From Sphingomonas hankookensis (GTDB lineage: Bacteria > Pseudomonadota > Alphaproteobacteria > Sphingomonadales > Sphingomonadaceae), in contig NZ_CP117025.1 in the NCBI RefSeq assembly GCF_028551275.1, forward strand, positions 1,049,501 to 1,113,500: a DNA stretch of 64,000 nt. Direction: 5' to 3'. The stretch's first letter is position 1. Every line of letters begins with the position of its first letter. The notes under the pieces were generated by a model. That model saw only the letters and a program-made list of their open reading frames with translations. It was not told the origin of the DNA and searched no databases. The position numbers were made by a program, and so were the translations under genes. This document shows positions 63,290-64,000 of this stretch, in pieces.

Positions 63290-63316
63290 TTAACCCGGTC
63301 CGCTGCGTGCCGTTTC
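63290..63316 (+). promoter_or_regulatory. Candidate sigma-28-type promoter for flagellin
   Basis: TTAA, 15 bases, then GCCGTTTC, similar to the flagellar sigma-28 consensus TAAA-N15-GCCGATAA. The first four bases of the -10 match. It is 78 bp before the flagellin ATG. Confidence 0.32.
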
Positions 63317-63393
63317 TCCGGGCAGCAGCTTCGATCCCGATCGCTTCAAGGGGGGACGCGGGGCGCTGGAAGTCAGACTGGAGGACACACCCA

Positions 63394-64000
63394 ATGACCG
63401 TTATCGGATCCAACATCGGATCGCTCCGCGCCGCCAACGCCTCGTCCGCTGCCAACGACGCCCTGAAGGCTTCGATGGAGCGCCTGTCGACCGGCAAGCG
63501 TATCAACTCGGCCAAGGACGACGCCGCCGGCCTCGCCATCGCCAGCCGCATGACCAGCCAGATCAAGACCATGGCAGTCGCCGCACGCAACGCGAACGAC
63601 GGCATCTCGATGGCGCAGACCGCCGAAGGCGCGCTGGGCGAAGTCACCAACATGCTGCAGCGCATGAAGGAACTGGCTGGGCAGGCGGCCAACGGCACGC
63701 TGGGTTCGGCGGAACGCAAGTCGCTCCAATCGGAAGTCGGTCAGCTGACCGCGCAGATCAACGACATCGCGAACAAGACCAACTTCAACGGCATCAACCT
63801 GCTCGACGGCACGGTGAAGGCCGTGACGCTGCAGACCGGTTCGCAGGCCGGCCAGACCACTTCGGTCAGCCTCACCAGCACCTCGGCCACCGCGCTCGGC
63901 CTGAACGGCTACCGTGTCGAAGGCCAGGCGACCACCGGCCGCATCAACGCCGCGTCCGTCGCGGTCGGCGACGTACAGTTCAACGGCAAGAACGCGCTCG
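63394..64000 (+). CDS. fliC: Flagellin (5' part, runs off the right edge)
   Basis: The filament protein starts MTVIGSNIGSLRAANASSAA after GGAGG (63380-63384). About 202 residues are visible. The D0/D1 N-terminal domain includes RLSTGKRINSAKDDAAGLAIASRM, the TLR5-type region, and MLQRMKELAGQAANGTLG, then QINDIANKTNFNGINLLDG. It is divergent from the activator gene and will be exported by the adjacent system; its chaperone fliS and cap fliD are at the other end of the operon. The C-terminus is outside the window. Confidence 0.97.
   Translation, partial: MTVIGSNIGSLRAANASSAANDALKASMERLSTGKRINSAKDDAAGLAIASRMTSQIKTMAVAARNANDGISMAQTAEGALGEVTNMLQRMKELAGQAANGTLGSAERKSLQSEVGQLTAQINDIANKTNFNGINLLDGTVKAVTLQTGSQAGQTTSVSLTSTSATALGLNGYRVEGQATTGRINAASVAVGDVQFNGKNAL

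Overview
The window is GC-rich, densely coded alphaproteobacterial chromosome, most likely from a sphingomonad (Sphingomonas or a close relative). The evidence is the DUF3576 lipoprotein-leuS-lptE-holA block, the Ppx/GppA-rlmE pair, two large TonB-dependent receptors, tRNA promoters with weak -10 boxes, many GTG starts fused to upstream stops (GTGA/ATGA), and a flagellar cluster headed by an FlbD-like activator. Assignments come from reading motifs, not from database searches.

Left part (1-18 kb): an ABC transporter ATPase (cut by the edge), queG, a MASE1-GGDEF diguanylate cyclase, an M15 peptidase, a polyprenyl-phosphate glycosyltransferase, a coupled cobT/ribbon-helix-helix pair, and a DUF2946/PepSY pair. 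A minus-strand group of membrane transporter-like protein, TonB receptor, Tat-secreted phosphocholine-type phospholipase C and secreted HAD phosphatase looks like a phospholipid headgroup and phosphate scavenging module. A ligase-associated DNA exonuclease follows, without its usual partners.

Middle (18-46 kb): mostly housekeeping genes. These are leuS-lptE-holA, tRNA-Leu(GAG), an HscC-like Hsp70 with a membrane-anchored degenerate J protein, a TonB receptor preceded by a poly-G tract, a chemoreceptor, tRNA-Gln(CTG), ppx-rlmE, a secreted metallopeptidase pair, rpoZ, a cardiolipin-synthase-like PLD protein, tlpA, and argH-small lipoprotein-lysA-siroheme synthase-zntB.

Right part (46-64 kb): one long minus-strand flagellar operon. 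In transcription order it runs flbD-like activator, fliE, F, G, H, I, J, K, L, M, N, O, P, Q, R, flhB, fliD, fliS. It encodes the MS ring, C ring, export gate and ATPase, hook-length ruler, filament cap and flagellin chaperone. A flagellin gene starts on the opposite strand and runs off the right edge. The only large gap inside the operon (fliQ-fliR) is filled by two palindromic repeats.

Dispersed palindromes of three families (here A, B and C) sit in intergenic gaps. One family-A inverted pair flanks a small GIY-YIG nuclease gene, and one arm encodes that protein's last codons and stop. This is the best candidate in the window for an under-described mobile unit.
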